DNA of 64,000 nt from Dryocola sp. LX212 (GTDB lineage Bacteria > Pseudomonadota > Gammaproteobacteria > Enterobacterales > Enterobacteriaceae): contig CP167917.1 in assembly GCA_041504365.1 (NCBI GenBank), positions 3,782,001 through 3,846,000 on the forward strand, read 5' to 3'. Under the pieces are notes generated by a model. The model ran no database searches, was not told the DNA's origin, and saw nothing but the letters and a program-made list of their open reading frames with translations. Position 1 is the stretch's first letter; each line of letters opens with the position of its first letter. Positions 1 through 8,519 of the stretch are shown piece after piece. A program made the position numbers and the translations under genes.

Positions 1-589
1 TCACATCTGGATCTTCGCGTAGTGCACCCCGCAAACCTGCGGCAAATGAGCAGCAATGTTCCCCCACCTCCCGCTGCTGAATCAGGCATTTTGCCGGGCG
101 GTGGACAAACTCGATGGGGTCTTCCAGCGTCAGGATATGCCCGTCAAAATGCTGGTTGAGATACCCGACCATAGCGGCAAGCGTAGTGGACTTGCCGCTG
201 CCGGTCGCGCCGGTGACCAGGATAAGGCCGTCCGGCATCTGTAGCAGTGAAGGGACGATCGGCGGAACGCCTGAAGCCGCCAGTTCAGGACATTGCGTAG
301 CGAGCAGACGCAAGGCGAGTGAACAACCGTAACGCTGGCGAAAAGCATTCGCGCGCAGGCGGAGCCCACAAGCAGACGTGACGGCAAAATCAAGCTGCCC
401 GCTCTCTTCCAGCTCCTTTTGCTGCGGCGGCGTCAGCCACTGCGCCAGCAGCGCTTCAGGCTGCGGGGCGGTGGCGGGACAGGGTTCAAGCCGCCCCTGT
501 TTTCGCCAGCGTGCAGATTGCCCCGTACACAGGTGTAGATCGGAGACGTTATGCTTTACACTAAGGGCCAAAATTTCTTCGATATCCAT
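1..589 (-). CDS. yggR: YggR, PilT-like ATPase (3' end beyond window)
   Basis: Secretion-ATPase superfamily (GspE/PilT type). PilT proteins retract type IV pili; YggR itself has no settled role. About 196 residues are visible, starting at ATG 589-587, and the frame is open at the left edge. The Walker A motif GATGSGKST is followed by the family Asp box (TLEDPIEF), and the last visible residues, ALREDPDV, match the conserved PilT stretch before the Walker B region. Roughly the C-terminal 40% should lie outside. It is divergent from yggS with 14 bp between start codons, the usual enterobacterial arrangement. An ATG at 594 is in another frame. I am confident of the family. Confidence 0.9.
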   Translation of the reverse strand, partial: MDIEEILALSVKHNVSDLHLCTGQSARWRKQGRLEPCPATAPQPEALLAQWLTPPQQKELEESGQLDFAVTSACGLRLRANAFRQRYGCSLALRLLATQCPELAASGVPPIVPSLLQMPDGLILVTGATGSGKSTTLAAMVGYLNQHFDGHILTLEDPIEFVHRPAKCLIQQREVGEHCCSFAAGLRGALREDPDV

Positions 590-603
590 ATCATTCCCAG
601 CTT

Positions 604-1308
604 ATGAACGAGATAGCGAACAACCTGACACAGGTTAAAGACAAAATCTCGGCGGCAGCCGTGCGCTGCGGCCGTTCTCCAGAAGAAGTTACTTTGCTTG
701 CAGTAAGCAAAACAAAACCTGCGAGCGCCCTCGCAGAAGCAGTTGAAGCCGGGCAGCGTGCTTTTGGCGAAAACTACGTGCAGGAAGGCGTGGATAAAAT
801 CCGTTACTTTGCAGAGCTGGGCAAAGAGCCGCTGACGTGGCACTTTATCGGCCCGCTGCAGTCGAACAAAAGCCGTCTGGTGGCAGAGCATTTTGACTGG
901 TGCCACACGGTGGACAGGCTGAAAATCGCCGCGCGCCTGAACGAACAGCGCCCGGAGGGAATGCCGCCGCTTAACGTCCTGATTCAGATTAATATCAGCG
1001 ACGAGAACAGCAAATCCGGCATCGCCCTGAGCGAGCTTGATGCGCTGGCGGAAGCGATAGCCGCGCTGCCGAATCTGACATTACGCGGTTTAATGGCGAT
1101 CCCGGCACCTGAACCTGATTACGAGCGTCAGTTCGCCGTCTGTAAGCAGATGGCGGCGGCGTTCGAATCGTTAAAAAGCCGTTTTGCAACGGTAGACACT
1201 TTATCTCTTGGCATGACCGATGACATGGATGCCGCGATCGCCGCTGGTAGCACCATGGTGCGCATTGGAACCGCTATTTTCGGCGCGCGGGATTACCCTG
1301 CTCGTTAA
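604..1308 (+). CDS. yggS: YggS, PLP homeostasis protein
   Basis: Pyridoxal-5'-phosphate-binding protein of the YggS/PROSC (PLPBP) family. It is cytoplasmic, non-enzymatic, and buffers PLP and amino-acid pools. The 234-residue product is full length for the family. The PLP lysine is K36 in AVSKTKP. The GENYVQE, HFIGPLQSNK and C-terminal SLGMTDDMDAAI / GSTMVRIGTAIFG segments form the single-domain alanine-racemase-like barrel. It is the first gene of the co-directional run yggS-yggT-yggU-rdgB-hemW, which is closely spaced and probably one operon. Nothing unusual. Confidence 0.97.
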   Translation: MNEIANNLTQVKDKISAAAVRCGRSPEEVTLLAVSKTKPASALAEAVEAGQRAFGENYVQEGVDKIRYFAELGKEPLTWHFIGPLQSNKSRLVAEHFDWCHTVDRLKIAARLNEQRPEGMPPLNVLIQINISDENSKSGIALSELDALAEAIAALPNLTLRGLMAIPAPEPDYERQFAVCKQMAAAFESLKSRFATVDTLSLGMTDDMDAAIAAGSTMVRIGTAIFGARDYPAR

Positions 1309-1332
1309 TCATCATAATTATTGAGGAACGCC

Positions 1333-1887
1333 ATGCTGACGTTGACTTTCCTGGTCAAAACGCTGATTGAACTGTACGTGATGGTGCTGCTGATCCGCAT
1401 CTGGATGCAGTGGTCGCGCTGTGACTTTTACAACCCGTTCGCGCAGTTTATCGTTAAAATTACCCAGCCGATTGTCGGCCCGCTGCGCCGCGTCATTCCG
1501 TCCATTGGGCCGATAGATACCTCTTCGCTGCTGGTCGCGTTTATTCTCACCACGCTGAAATACCCGATTCTGCTGCTGATTCAGGTTGGGGCGCTGTCTC
1601 TTGACCCGATGAACCTGCTGGTCGGCCTGCTTTCGCTGCTGAAATCTGCCGGGACGCTGGTGTTCTGGGTAATCATCATCCGCTCGCTGATGAGCTGGAT
1701 AAGCCAGGGCCGCAGCCCGATTGAATACGTGCTGATGCAGCTGACCGAGCCGATGATGGCGCCGATCCGCCGAGTGCTCCCCGCGATGGGCGGCATTGAT
1801 TTCTCCGCGATGGTCGTCATTTTGATCCTTTATGCCCTGAACTATCTCGGCATGGATCTGTTCCCGGGGCTCTGGTTCCTGCTGTGA
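1333..1887 (+). CDS. yggT: YggT family inner-membrane protein
   Basis: Integral membrane protein of the YggT/YlmG family. Relatives are linked to osmotic-stress tolerance and cell-division or plastid functions, with no defined activity here. It has 184 residues and two similar halves, each with hydrophobic segments and a conserved basic motif ([14 protein letters not shown], then [14 protein letters not shown]), which is the family's internal duplication. I use ATG 1333 because GAGG at 1323-1326 sits at ribosome-binding distance; an in-frame TTG at 1321 would give four extra residues. Its stop overlaps the yggU start (GTGA), implying translational coupling. Confidence 0.93.
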   Translation: MLTLTFLVKTLIELYVMVLLIRIWMQWSRCDFYNPFAQFIVKITQPIVGPLRRVIPSIGPIDTSSLLVAFILTTLKYPILLLIQVGALSLDPMNLLVGLLSLLKSAGTLVFWVIIIRSLMSWISQGRSPIEYVLMQLTEPMMAPIRRVLPAMGGIDFSAMVVILILYALNYLGMDLFPGLWFLL

Positions 1888-2174
1888 GTGCAGTAAGCCA
1901 GACCACCGACGGGCTGGTTTTGCGGCTGTATATTCAGCCGAAAGCCAGCCGGGACAGCATTGTCGGGCTGCATGGCGACGAGCTAAAAGTCGCCATCACC
2001 GCCCCACCGGTAGACGGCAAAGCCAATGCCCACCTGGTGAAGTATCTGGCAAAGCTGTTTCGCGTTGCCAAAGGCCAGGTGCTGGTAGAAAAGGGCGAGC
2101 TTGGCCGCCATAAGCAAATCAAGATTATCGACCCGCAACAAATCCCGACTGAAGTCGCGGCATTGCTCGAATAA
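1884..2174 (+). CDS. yggU: YggU, DUF167 family protein
   Basis: Small (96-residue) alpha/beta protein of the DUF167 family, function unknown. The N-terminal [16 protein letters not shown] and the central [19 protein letters not shown] are the conserved family segments. It starts at GTG 1884, overlapping the yggT stop by 4 nt. Twelve bases separate it from rdgB, so it sits inside the yggS-hemW operon. Family assignment is firm; role is not known. Confidence 0.94.
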   Translation: MSAVSQTTDGLVLRLYIQPKASRDSIVGLHGDELKVAITAPPVDGKANAHLVKYLAKLFRVAKGQVLVEKGELGRHKQIKIIDPQQIPTEVAALLE

Positions 2175-2186
2175 CAGGATCCCACT

Positions 2187-2780
2187 ATGCAAAAAGTTGT
2201 CCTCGCTACCGGTAACGCCGGTAAAGTGCGTGAACTCGCCGATCTGCTTCAGGATTTTGGTCTGGACGTCGTCGCACAAACTGAACTGGGCGTAGAATCT
2301 GCCGAAGAGACGGGCCTGACGTTCATCGAAAATGCCATTCTGAAAGCGCGCCATGCCGCGCAGGTCACCGGACTGCCAGCCCTTGCCGATGACTCTGGTC
2401 TGGCCGTGGACGTGCTGGGCGGCGCGCCGGGTATTTACTCCGCCCGCTATGCCGGTGAAGATGCCACTGACCAGCAAAACCTTGAGAAGCTGCTTGCTAC
2501 ACTAAAAGATGTCCCGGACGAGCAGCGTAAGGCGAAGTTCCACTGCGTGCTGGTCTATATGCGCCACGCGGAAGACCCGACGCCGCTGGTGTTCCACGGC
2601 AGCTGGGCGGGCGTCATCACCCGCGAGGCCGCAGGCGCAGGCGGCTTTGGTTATGATCCGATCTTCTTTGTCCCCACCGAGGGCAAAACCGCCGCGGAGC
2701 TAACCCGCGACGAGAAACGCGCAATATCCCACCGTGGGCAGGCGCTGAAACTGTTACTGGAAGCAATGAAAAATGGCTGA
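2187..2780 (+). CDS. rdgB: RdgB, non-canonical purine NTP pyrophosphatase
   Basis: Hydrolyses dITP, ITP and XTP to the monophosphates plus pyrophosphate, keeping deaminated purines out of DNA and RNA. It is cytoplasmic and Mg-dependent. The 197-residue product is full length for the HAM1/RdgB family. The N-terminal [11 protein letters not shown] loop, [20 protein letters not shown] (catalytic acidic residues) and C-terminal [11 protein letters not shown] and SHRGQAL substrate-binding segments are all present. The ATG at 2187 follows an AGGATCC spacer. The 3' end overlaps the hemW start by 8 nt, so the two are probably co-translated. Confidence 0.97.
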   Translation: MQKVVLATGNAGKVRELADLLQDFGLDVVAQTELGVESAEETGLTFIENAILKARHAAQVTGLPALADDSGLAVDVLGGAPGIYSARYAGEDATDQQNLEKLLATLKDVPDEQRKAKFHCVLVYMRHAEDPTPLVFHGSWAGVITREAAGAGGFGYDPIFFVPTEGKTAAELTRDEKRAISHRGQALKLLLEAMKNG

Positions 2781-3909
2781 TTTGCCGCCGCTGAGCCTCT
2801 ATATTCACATCCCGTGGTGCGTGCAGAAGTGCCCCTACTGTGACTTCAACTCCCACGCGCTGAAGGGCGACGTGCCGCACGATGAGTACGTCAGCCACCT
2901 ACTGCGCGACCTTGCAGTCGACGCGCCTCTGGCGCAGGGTCGTGAAATAAAGACCATCTTTATCGGCGGCGGTACGCCGAGCCTGCTCTCCAGCGAAGCA
3001 ATGCAAAACCTGCTCGACGGCGTTCGTGCCTGCCTGCCGCTGGCAGCGGATGCGGAAATTACCATGGAAGCGAACCCCGGCACCGTCGAAGCAGACCGCT
3101 TTGTGGGCTACCAGCGCGCGGGCGTAAACCGTATTTCAATCGGCGTGCAGAGCTTTAGCGAACCGAAGCTCAAGCGCCTGGGCCGTATCCATGACTCTGG
3201 CGAGGCGAAACGCGCGGCGAATCTGGCGAGTGGCCTTGGCCTGCGTAGTTTTAACCTGGATTTGATGCACGGCCTGCCGGACCAGACGCTGGAAGAGGCG
3301 CTGGACGATCTTCGCCAGGCCATTGAGCTCAATCCACCGCATCTTTCCTGGTATCAGCTGACCATAGAGCCGAATACGCTGTTCAGCTCGCGTCCGCCCA
3401 AGCTGCCGGACGACGACGCGCTGTGGGATATCTTCGAGCAGGGCGACAGGCTGCTGACCGCTGCGGGCTATCAGCAGTACGAAACCTCTGCCTATGCGAA
3501 GCCGGGCTACCAGTGCCAGCACAACCTGAACTACTGGCGCTTTGGGGATTATCTGGGCATCGGCTGCGGCGCGCACGGTAAAGTGACTTTCCCGGACGGG
3601 CGCATTCTGCGGACCGCAAAAACACGGCATCCGCGTGGCTACATGGAAGGGAAGTACATGGACCGCCAGCACGACGTGAAACAGGCCGACAAGCCGTTCG
3701 AGTTCTTCATGAACCGCTTCCGCCTGCTGGAAGCCGCGCCGCGCAAAGAGTTCACGCTTTATACAGGTCTGGATGAGTCCGTGATTCGCCCGCAGCTCGA
3801 CGAGGCGATGGCGAAGGATTATCTGGTGGAGACGGCGGAAACCTGGCAGATAACCGAGCATGGGAAGCTGTTTCTTAATTCCCTGCTGGAGATCTTCCTG
3901 GCCGAGTAA
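2773..3909 (+). CDS. hemW: HemW, radical-SAM heme chaperone
   Basis: Radical-SAM family protein that binds heme and passes it to target proteins. It resembles coproporphyrinogen dehydrogenase HemN but is not that enzyme. It has 378 residues. The cluster-binding CxxxCxxC is C16/C20/C23 in [11 protein letters not shown]. The GGGTPS SAM motif and the C-terminal HemW-type domain ([19 protein letters not shown]) follow. It overlaps rdgB by 8 nt and ends the operon; a hairpin terminator follows directly. The older annotation 'coproporphyrinogen III oxidase-like' refers to the same protein. Confidence 0.96.
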   Translation: MADLPPLSLYIHIPWCVQKCPYCDFNSHALKGDVPHDEYVSHLLRDLAVDAPLAQGREIKTIFIGGGTPSLLSSEAMQNLLDGVRACLPLAADAEITMEANPGTVEADRFVGYQRAGVNRISIGVQSFSEPKLKRLGRIHDSGEAKRAANLASGLGLRSFNLDLMHGLPDQTLEEALDDLRQAIELNPPHLSWYQLTIEPNTLFSSRPPKLPDDDALWDIFEQGDRLLTAAGYQQYETSAYAKPGYQCQHNLNYWRFGDYLGIGCGAHGKVTFPDGRILRTAKTRHPRGYMEGKYMDRQHDVKQADKPFEFFMNRFRLLEAAPRKEFTLYTGLDESVIRPQLDEAMAKDYLVETAETWQITEHGKLFLNSLLEIFLAE

Positions 3910-3910
3910 A

Positions 3911-3938
3911 GCCAGCGGCAAATGACGCTGGCGCTTTT
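3911..3938 (+). terminator. Rho-independent terminator after hemW
   Basis: GCCAGCG (3911-3917) pairs with CGCTGGC (3926-3932) around an 8-nt loop and is followed by GCTTTT. It begins one base after the hemW stop. Read on the other strand it also forms a hairpin followed by a short T stretch, so it may serve the convergent yggN as well. Confidence 0.8.
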
Positions 3939-3990
3939 CCACCCTATGCCATCATCGGCTAGCGTGGAAAAGCGTCGCGTCTTCCAGCTC

Positions 3991-4707
3991 CTACTTCAGC
4001 GTCTCAACCAGCCCTTTACGCTGGCCTTCCAGCGTGACCACTTTGCTGCACACGTCGCGGCCAAACTGTTCGAAATCTTTCTGCTGATTGTTCCACTCGT
4101 TCTGGATCGCGGTTTGCAGGCCGCCCAGGCTACCCAGCACCCCCTGTAGCGGGTTGCCGCCGCCTTTGAGTACGGCTTTCGCGCCCATCTCGTTGATGCT
4201 GTCCTGCAGGATGCCGCCCATCGCCTGATTCACCAGCTGCTGGCCATCGGCGCGCACCTGATCAATCGCTTTATAGTGGAAGGTCAATCCGTCCTGACGC
4301 TGCTCGATTATACGGTTCATCTGCTCTTTGAGCTGGGCATCCAGCTTGGTCAGACGACCGCGCATGTTGCTGCTTTCGCCCATTTCTTTGGTGATGATTT
4401 TGTCCAGTGCCACGCGTCCTTTTTCTACGCGGGTCAGCGCGCCGTTGTTGATCCACGGTAGATCGGTACGCAGTGCCTGTTGATACTTAACGGCCAGCTG
4501 GCGCTGGGTCGCATTCAGGGTTTGTTGCTTACCGTTAAACTGCAGGCTGCCGTCCGGCGCAATCACCATGTTGCCGTTCTCGCCCACGACCTGCACGGTC
4601 TGCGGATTAATCACCACATCGTCCTTCGGCGTGACGCTGCATTTATAGTCGGCCTGCGCCTGCATCGCGGTCAGCAGCAGCACGCCCATCAGAGCCTTAC
4701 GAATCAT
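3991..4707 (-). CDS. yggN: YggN, DUF2884 periplasmic protein
   Basis: Enterobacterial protein of unknown role in the DUF2884 family, 238 residues. An N-terminal signal peptide (MIRKALMGVLLLTAMQAQA, cleavage probably after AQA) sends it to the periplasm. The body is largely helical, with the conserved GQQLVNQAMGGILQDSIN stretch and a Gly-rich KGGGNPLQGVLG segment. I use ATG 4707, which starts the signal peptide and follows the AGGAGTAACT ribosome-binding site; longer in-frame starts would destroy the signal. It is downstream of yggL and convergent with hemW. In E. coli yggM and ansB separate hemW from yggN; here they are absent. Confidence 0.92.
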   Translation of the reverse strand: MIRKALMGVLLLTAMQAQADYKCSVTPKDDVVINPQTVQVVGENGNMVIAPDGSLQFNGKQQTLNATQRQLAVKYQQALRTDLPWINNGALTRVEKGRVALDKIITKEMGESSNMRGRLTKLDAQLKEQMNRIIEQRQDGLTFHYKAIDQVRADGQQLVNQAMGGILQDSINEMGAKAVLKGGGNPLQGVLGSLGGLQTAIQNEWNNQQKDFEQFGRDVCSKVVTLEGQRKGLVETLK

Positions 4708-4757
4708 AGTTACTCCTGAAAAAAAGGGCCGGTTTGCACCAGCCCCTGTACTCTGAA

Positions 4758-5084
4758 TCAATCCCACCAGACGTCGAACAGGTCGCTGGTGCGAACATCT
4801 TCCAGCTTCTGCTCTTCCAGCCATTTACGCACCAGCGCCTGGTGCTCTTCGGTGCATTTACCGATTTCCTGCATGCAGATGAGCCCATCCCACGCCAGGT
4901 GACCGCCGCCGTCAAAGGCCAGGCCATTTTTATCGATCACATCATTAATAAACGCATCGACGGTTTTATCGATTTGTTCTTCTGAGGTCCCTTCCGGGAA
5001 GCGCCATGCAACGGAGAACCCCAGCTCCTGGAATTCGTCGATGTGCATTTTCTTACGCAGACGACGGCTACGATTTTTTGCCAT
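4758..5084 (-). CDS. yggL: YggL, ribosome-associated DUF469 protein
   Basis: Small cytoplasmic protein (108 residues) reported to associate with the 50S ribosomal subunit. It has a very basic N-terminus ([13 protein letters not shown]) and the conserved LGFSVAWRFP and LICMQEIGKCTEEHQALVRKW segments. The start ATG at 5084 overlaps the trmB stop by one base (TAATG), so trmB-yggL are translationally coupled. Nothing unusual. Confidence 0.95.
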   Translation of the reverse strand: MAKNRSRRLRKKMHIDEFQELGFSVAWRFPEGTSEEQIDKTVDAFINDVIDKNGLAFDGGGHLAWDGLICMQEIGKCTEEHQALVRKWLEEQKLEDVRTSDLFDVWWD

Positions 5085-5803
5085 TATTTTACCCTCTCGA
5101 ACATTAAGTCCCATACGCCGTGGCCAAGACGATGGCCACGCTGTTCAAATTTGGTCACCGGCCGTGAATCCGGGCGCGGTACGTAGTCGTTACTCTCCGA
5201 CTGGTTCTTGTACCCGTCGAGGGAGGACATCACTTCGAGCATATGTTCAGCATAAGGTTCCCAGTCGGTCGCCATATGGAACACGCCGCCCAGCTTCAGC
5301 TTACGTTTCACCAGCTCGGCAAAAGGCACCTGAACGATACGGCGTTTATTATGACGTGCTTTGTGCCACGGATCCGGGAAAAAGAGCTGAACCATGGTTA
5401 AAGAATTGTCAGGAATCATGTTTTCCAGCACTTCTACCGCATCGTGGCACATAACGCGCAGGTTCTCGACCCCTTCTTCATGCGCCGTGCTCAGGCAGGC
5501 ACCCACGCCAGGTGAGTGAACCTCAATGCCGAGGAAATTCTGTTCCGGCTTCGCCTGGGCCATTGCCACAAGCGACGTGCCCATCCCGAAACCAATCTCC
5601 AGCGTGACCGGCGCTTCGCGGCCAAACAGCGCGGCAAAGTCGGCTGGTGCAGATTCATATTCAACGCCCATCACCGGCCAGTAATTCTCCAGCGCGTACT
5701 CCTGGCCTTTAGTCAGACGGCCCTGGCGGCGTACAAAGCTGCGGATCCGGCGCAGCGCGCGGCCTTCTTCATTAAATTCCGGTGAGATGACGTCGTTTTT
5801 CAT
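5084..5803 (-). CDS. trmB: TrmB, tRNA (guanine-N7-)-methyltransferase
   Basis: Methylates N7 of G46 in the tRNA variable loop using S-adenosylmethionine. It is cytoplasmic, 239 residues, the usual enterobacterial length. The class I methyltransferase SAM loop is visible as [11 protein letters not shown], followed by the acidic GIEVHSPG strand and the catalytic-region motif [15 protein letters not shown]. It is divergent from mutY, with 154 bp between starts, and is followed by yggL. Confidence 0.97.
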   Translation of the reverse strand: MKNDVISPEFNEEGRALRRIRSFVRRQGRLTKGQEYALENYWPVMGVEYESAPADFAALFGREAPVTLEIGFGMGTSLVAMAQAKPEQNFLGIEVHSPGVGACLSTAHEEGVENLRVMCHDAVEVLENMIPDNSLTMVQLFFPDPWHKARHNKRRIVQVPFAELVKRKLKLGGVFHMATDWEPYAEHMLEVMSSLDGYKNQSESNDYVPRPDSRPVTKFEQRGHRLGHGVWDLMFERVK

Positions 5804-5957
5804 GATGCTCTGACTTTAGTTAGTGTTCGGGAAACGGGCATTATCCAAAGTTAATGCCCAGAAGCAAGCAGATGTACGGGAAAGTTCCGGTTTACAGCCC
5901 TCCGCTCTCTGTGCTGGAATCGGCACCCTGATTTCATCCATTGCCGGAAGATCCGCG

Positions 5958-7049
5958 TTGACGATACAAGCACCGCAGTTTGCCCACCAGGTTCTGGACT
6001 GGTATCACCAGTTCGGGCGCAAGACCCTGCCGTGGCAGCAGGAGAAAACGCCTTATAAAGTATGGCTCTCAGAGGTGATGCTGCAACAAACTCAGGTTGC
6101 GACCGTCATTCCTTACTTTGAGCGTTTTATGGCGAAGTTCCCGACCGTGACCGATCTGGCTAACGCCCCGCTGGATGAAGTTCTGCATCTGTGGACTGGC
6201 CTGGGCTACTACGCCCGCGCCCGCAACCTGCATAAGGCAGCGCAAAGAGTGGCAAACGAGCACGGCGGCGTTTTCCCGGAAACCTTTGAAGAGGTTGCCG
6301 ATTTACCTGGCGTCGGGCGTTCAACTGCGGGAGCGATCCTCTCCCTTTCCCTTGGCAAGCACTTCCCGATTCTTGACGGCAACGTTAAGCGCGTGCTGGC
6401 CCGCTGCTATGCGGTAGCTGGCTGGCCGGGTAAGAAGGACGTCGAGAAACAGCTGTGGGAAATAAGCGGAAACGTCACCCCGGCGGAAGGCGTGAGCCAG
6501 TTTAACCAGGCGATGATGGACCTGGGCGCCATGGTCTGCACCCGTTCAAAACCAAAATGCGAACTTTGCCCGCTCAGCAACGGCTGCGTGGCCTATGCCA
6601 ATAACAGCTGGGCAAGCTATCCCGGTAAAAAACCTAAGGTGACCCTGCCCGAGCGCACCGGCTATATGCTGATGATGCAGCACGAGCAGAGCATCCTTCT
6701 GGTCCAGCGCCCGGCCGTTGGTTTATGGGGTGGACTGTACTGCTTCCCGCAGTTCGCCACCGAACAAGAACTCCGCGACTGGCTGGCGCAAAAGGGGATG
6801 GCCGCAGATAATCTCACGCAGTTAACCTCTTTCCGCCATACTTTCAGCCATTTCCACCTGGATATTGTGCCAATGTGGCTGCCTGTGTCCTCATTCACCG
6901 GGTGCATGGATGAAGGCATCGCTCTCTGGTATAACTTAGCGCAGCCACCCTCAGTGGGCCTTGCCGCCCCCGTGGAAAGACTGTTAAAGCAATTACACGC
7001 CGAGCCGGTGGTGATCAAAACCGCCCGCGCGTTTGAAGAGGAAGAATAA
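5958..7049 (+). CDS. mutY: MutY, adenine DNA glycosylase
   Basis: Removes adenine opposite 8-oxoguanine or guanine, preventing G:C to T:A transversions. It has 363 residues from TTG 5958. The helix-hairpin-helix [12 protein letters not shown], catalytic Glu39 (LSEVMLQQ) and catalytic Asp in [11 protein letters not shown] precede the C-X6-C-X2-C-X5-C iron-sulphur cluster motif ([17 protein letters not shown]) and a C-terminal NUDT-like 8-oxoG recognition domain. I chose TTG because GGAAG sits 7 nt upstream and homology begins there; no ATG is well placed. Upstream in-frame codons look non-coding. The stop shares one base with the yggX start. Confidence 0.95.
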   Translation: MTIQAPQFAHQVLDWYHQFGRKTLPWQQEKTPYKVWLSEVMLQQTQVATVIPYFERFMAKFPTVTDLANAPLDEVLHLWTGLGYYARARNLHKAAQRVANEHGGVFPETFEEVADLPGVGRSTAGAILSLSLGKHFPILDGNVKRVLARCYAVAGWPGKKDVEKQLWEISGNVTPAEGVSQFNQAMMDLGAMVCTRSKPKCELCPLSNGCVAYANNSWASYPGKKPKVTLPERTGYMLMMQHEQSILLVQRPAVGLWGGLYCFPQFATEQELRDWLAQKGMAADNLTQLTSFRHTFSHFHLDIVPMWLPVSSFTGCMDEGIALWYNLAQPPSVGLAAPVERLLKQLHAEPVVIKTARAFEEEE

Positions 7050-7321
7050 TGAGCCGCACAATTTTTTGTACCTACCTGCAACGCGAGGCCGAAGGCCAGG
7101 ATTTCCAGCTTTATCCGGGCGAGCTGGGCAAGCGCATCTATAACGAAATCTCCAAAGAAGCCTGGGCGCTGTGGCAGGCCAAGCAAACCATGCTGATCAA
7201 CGAGCGCAAGATGAGCATGATGAACCCGGAGCACCGCAAAGAGCTGGAAGCTGAGATGGTCAACTTCCTGTTCGAGGGCAAAGAAGTCCATATTGAAGGC
7301 TTCACGCCGCCGGAAAAATAA
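7049..7321 (+). CDS. yggX: YggX, Fe(II)-trafficking protein
   Basis: Small cytoplasmic protein (90 residues) that protects iron-sulphur clusters from oxidative damage and is proposed to handle Fe(II). It opens with the diagnostic [16 protein letters not shown], containing the single conserved cysteine, and ends in the helical [16 protein letters not shown]. It overlaps mutY by one base (TAATG). This coupling to an iron-sulphur DNA glycosylase is standard in the family. In E. coli the gene belongs to the SoxRS regulon; I see no clear SoxS site here. Confidence 0.97.
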   Translation: MSRTIFCTYLQREAEGQDFQLYPGELGKRIYNEISKEAWALWQAKQTMLINERKMSMMNPEHRKELEAEMVNFLFEGKEVHIEGFTPPEK

Positions 7322-7325
7322 AACC

Positions 7326-7348
7326 AAAGGGCCGAATGCGGCCCTTTT
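7326..7348 (+). terminator. Terminator between yggX and mltC
   Basis: AAAGGGCCG (7326-7334) and CGGCCCTTT (7339-7347) form a 9-bp stem with a 4-nt AATG loop, followed by TTT. It sits 5 nt after the yggX stop, so mltC is either read through or has its own promoter. Confidence 0.8.
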
Positions 7349-7383
7349 GCAATCCACGACACGCAAAACGCATACACGGAACG

Positions 7384-8460
7384 ATGAAAAAAATTCTAGC
7401 GCTAGCCCTTATTGCCCCACTGCTCGTCTCGTGTTCGAGCAAAAAAGAAGATACCTACAACGAAGCCTTTGTGAAGGACACGAACGGCTTTGATATTTTG
7501 ATGGGCCAGTTTGCCAACAACATCGAAAACATCTGGGGGATAAAAGAGGTTCTGATCGCCGGTCCGAAGGATTACGTCAAATATACCGATCAGTATCTGA
7601 CCCGTAGCCACATCAACTTCGATGACGGTACGATCACTATTGAAACCATCGCCGGTACCGACCCCGCGGGCCACCTGCGTCAGGCAATCATCAACACCCT
7701 GCTGATGGGCGACGATCCGGCCTCGGTCGACCTCTATTCCGACGCCAACGACGTGCAGATTTCGAAAATGCCGTTCCTGTACGGCCAGGTTGTTGACCAG
7801 AACGGCCAGGCGATTCGCTGGCAGGGTCGCGCGTCTAAATTTGCTGATTACCTGCTGCAAAACCGCCTGAAGAGCCGCAGCACCGGGCTGAAAATCGTTT
7901 ATAGCGTTACGATCAACCTCGTGCCGAACCACCTCGATAAGCGTGCCCATAAATACATTGGCATGGTGCGAAAAGCCTCTAAGAAATATGGCGTGGACGA
8001 GTCGCTGATCCTGGCGATTATGCAAACCGAATCGAGCTTTAACCCGTATGCGGTAAGCCACGCGGATGCGCTGGGCCTGATGCAGGTTGTGCAGCACAGC
8101 GCGGGCGTGGACGTGTTTAAATCACAGGGGAAATGGGGCAAACCAAGCCGCAGCTTCCTGTTCGACCCGGAAAGCAACATCGATACCGGTACGGCCTACC
8201 TGGCCATATTGCAGGATACCTACCTGGGCGGCATTGATAACCCGACATCACGTCGCTATGCGGTCATCACAGCGTACAACGGCGGAGCGGGCAGCGTGCT
8301 GCGCGTGTTTAACAGCGATAAGCAGCGGGCGTTCAGCATCATCAACAGCATGGCTGCGGACGATGTTTACCAGACGCTGACCACGCGCCACCCTTCCGCA
8401 GAGTCCCGGCGTTATCTTTATAAGGTGAATACTGCCCAGAAGAGTTACCGCAGGCGGTAA
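7384..8460 (+). CDS. mltC: MltC, membrane-bound lytic transglycosylase
   Basis: Outer-membrane lipoprotein that cleaves the MurNAc-GlcNAc glycan bond of peptidoglycan, forming 1,6-anhydromuramyl products. It has 358 residues. The signal peptide [17 protein letters not shown] gives lipid attachment at Cys17. An N-terminal DUF3393-type domain is followed by the SLT domain, with catalytic Glu216 in [13 protein letters not shown] and the family GLMQV and [10 protein letters not shown] motifs. The start at ATG 7384 is fixed by the signal peptide; longer in-frame starts cross the upstream terminator. Confidence 0.96.
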   Translation: MKKILALALIAPLLVSCSSKKEDTYNEAFVKDTNGFDILMGQFANNIENIWGIKEVLIAGPKDYVKYTDQYLTRSHINFDDGTITIETIAGTDPAGHLRQAIINTLLMGDDPASVDLYSDANDVQISKMPFLYGQVVDQNGQAIRWQGRASKFADYLLQNRLKSRSTGLKIVYSVTINLVPNHLDKRAHKYIGMVRKASKKYGVDESLILAIMQTESSFNPYAVSHADALGLMQVVQHSAGVDVFKSQGKWGKPSRSFLFDPESNIDTGTAYLAILQDTYLGGIDNPTSRRYAVITAYNGGAGSVLRVFNSDKQRAFSIINSMAADDVYQTLTTRHPSAESRRYLYKVNTAQKSYRRR

Positions 8461-8467
8461 TTATTGG

Positions 8468-8513
8468 CCCTCGCCCCGGCCCTCTCCCTGAAAGGGAGAG
8501 GGTTAGGGTGAGG
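8468..8513. repeat. Palindromic intergenic element / shared terminator
   Basis: CCCTCTCCCT (8480-8489) and AGGGAGAGGG (8493-8502) form a perfect 10-bp stem with a GAA loop. An outer arm (CCCTCGCCC around 8468 with GGGTGAGGG ending near 8513) pairs with one G-T wobble. It fills most of the 59-bp gap between the convergent mltC and speC. Similar palindromes recur between convergent genes in Enterobacter and Klebsiella relatives, from memory. A role as bidirectional transcription stop is inferred. Confidence 0.7.
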
Positions 8514-8519
8514 GGAAAC

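Noticed and set aside
3136..3942. 268-codon minus-strand open frame
   Set aside because: Antisense shadow of hemW, no family resemblance, no ribosome site.
5823..5957. 45-residue N-terminal extension of mutY
   Set aside because: Homology begins at TTG 5958, where a ribosome-binding site is well spaced; the extension overlaps the trmB-mutY promoter region.
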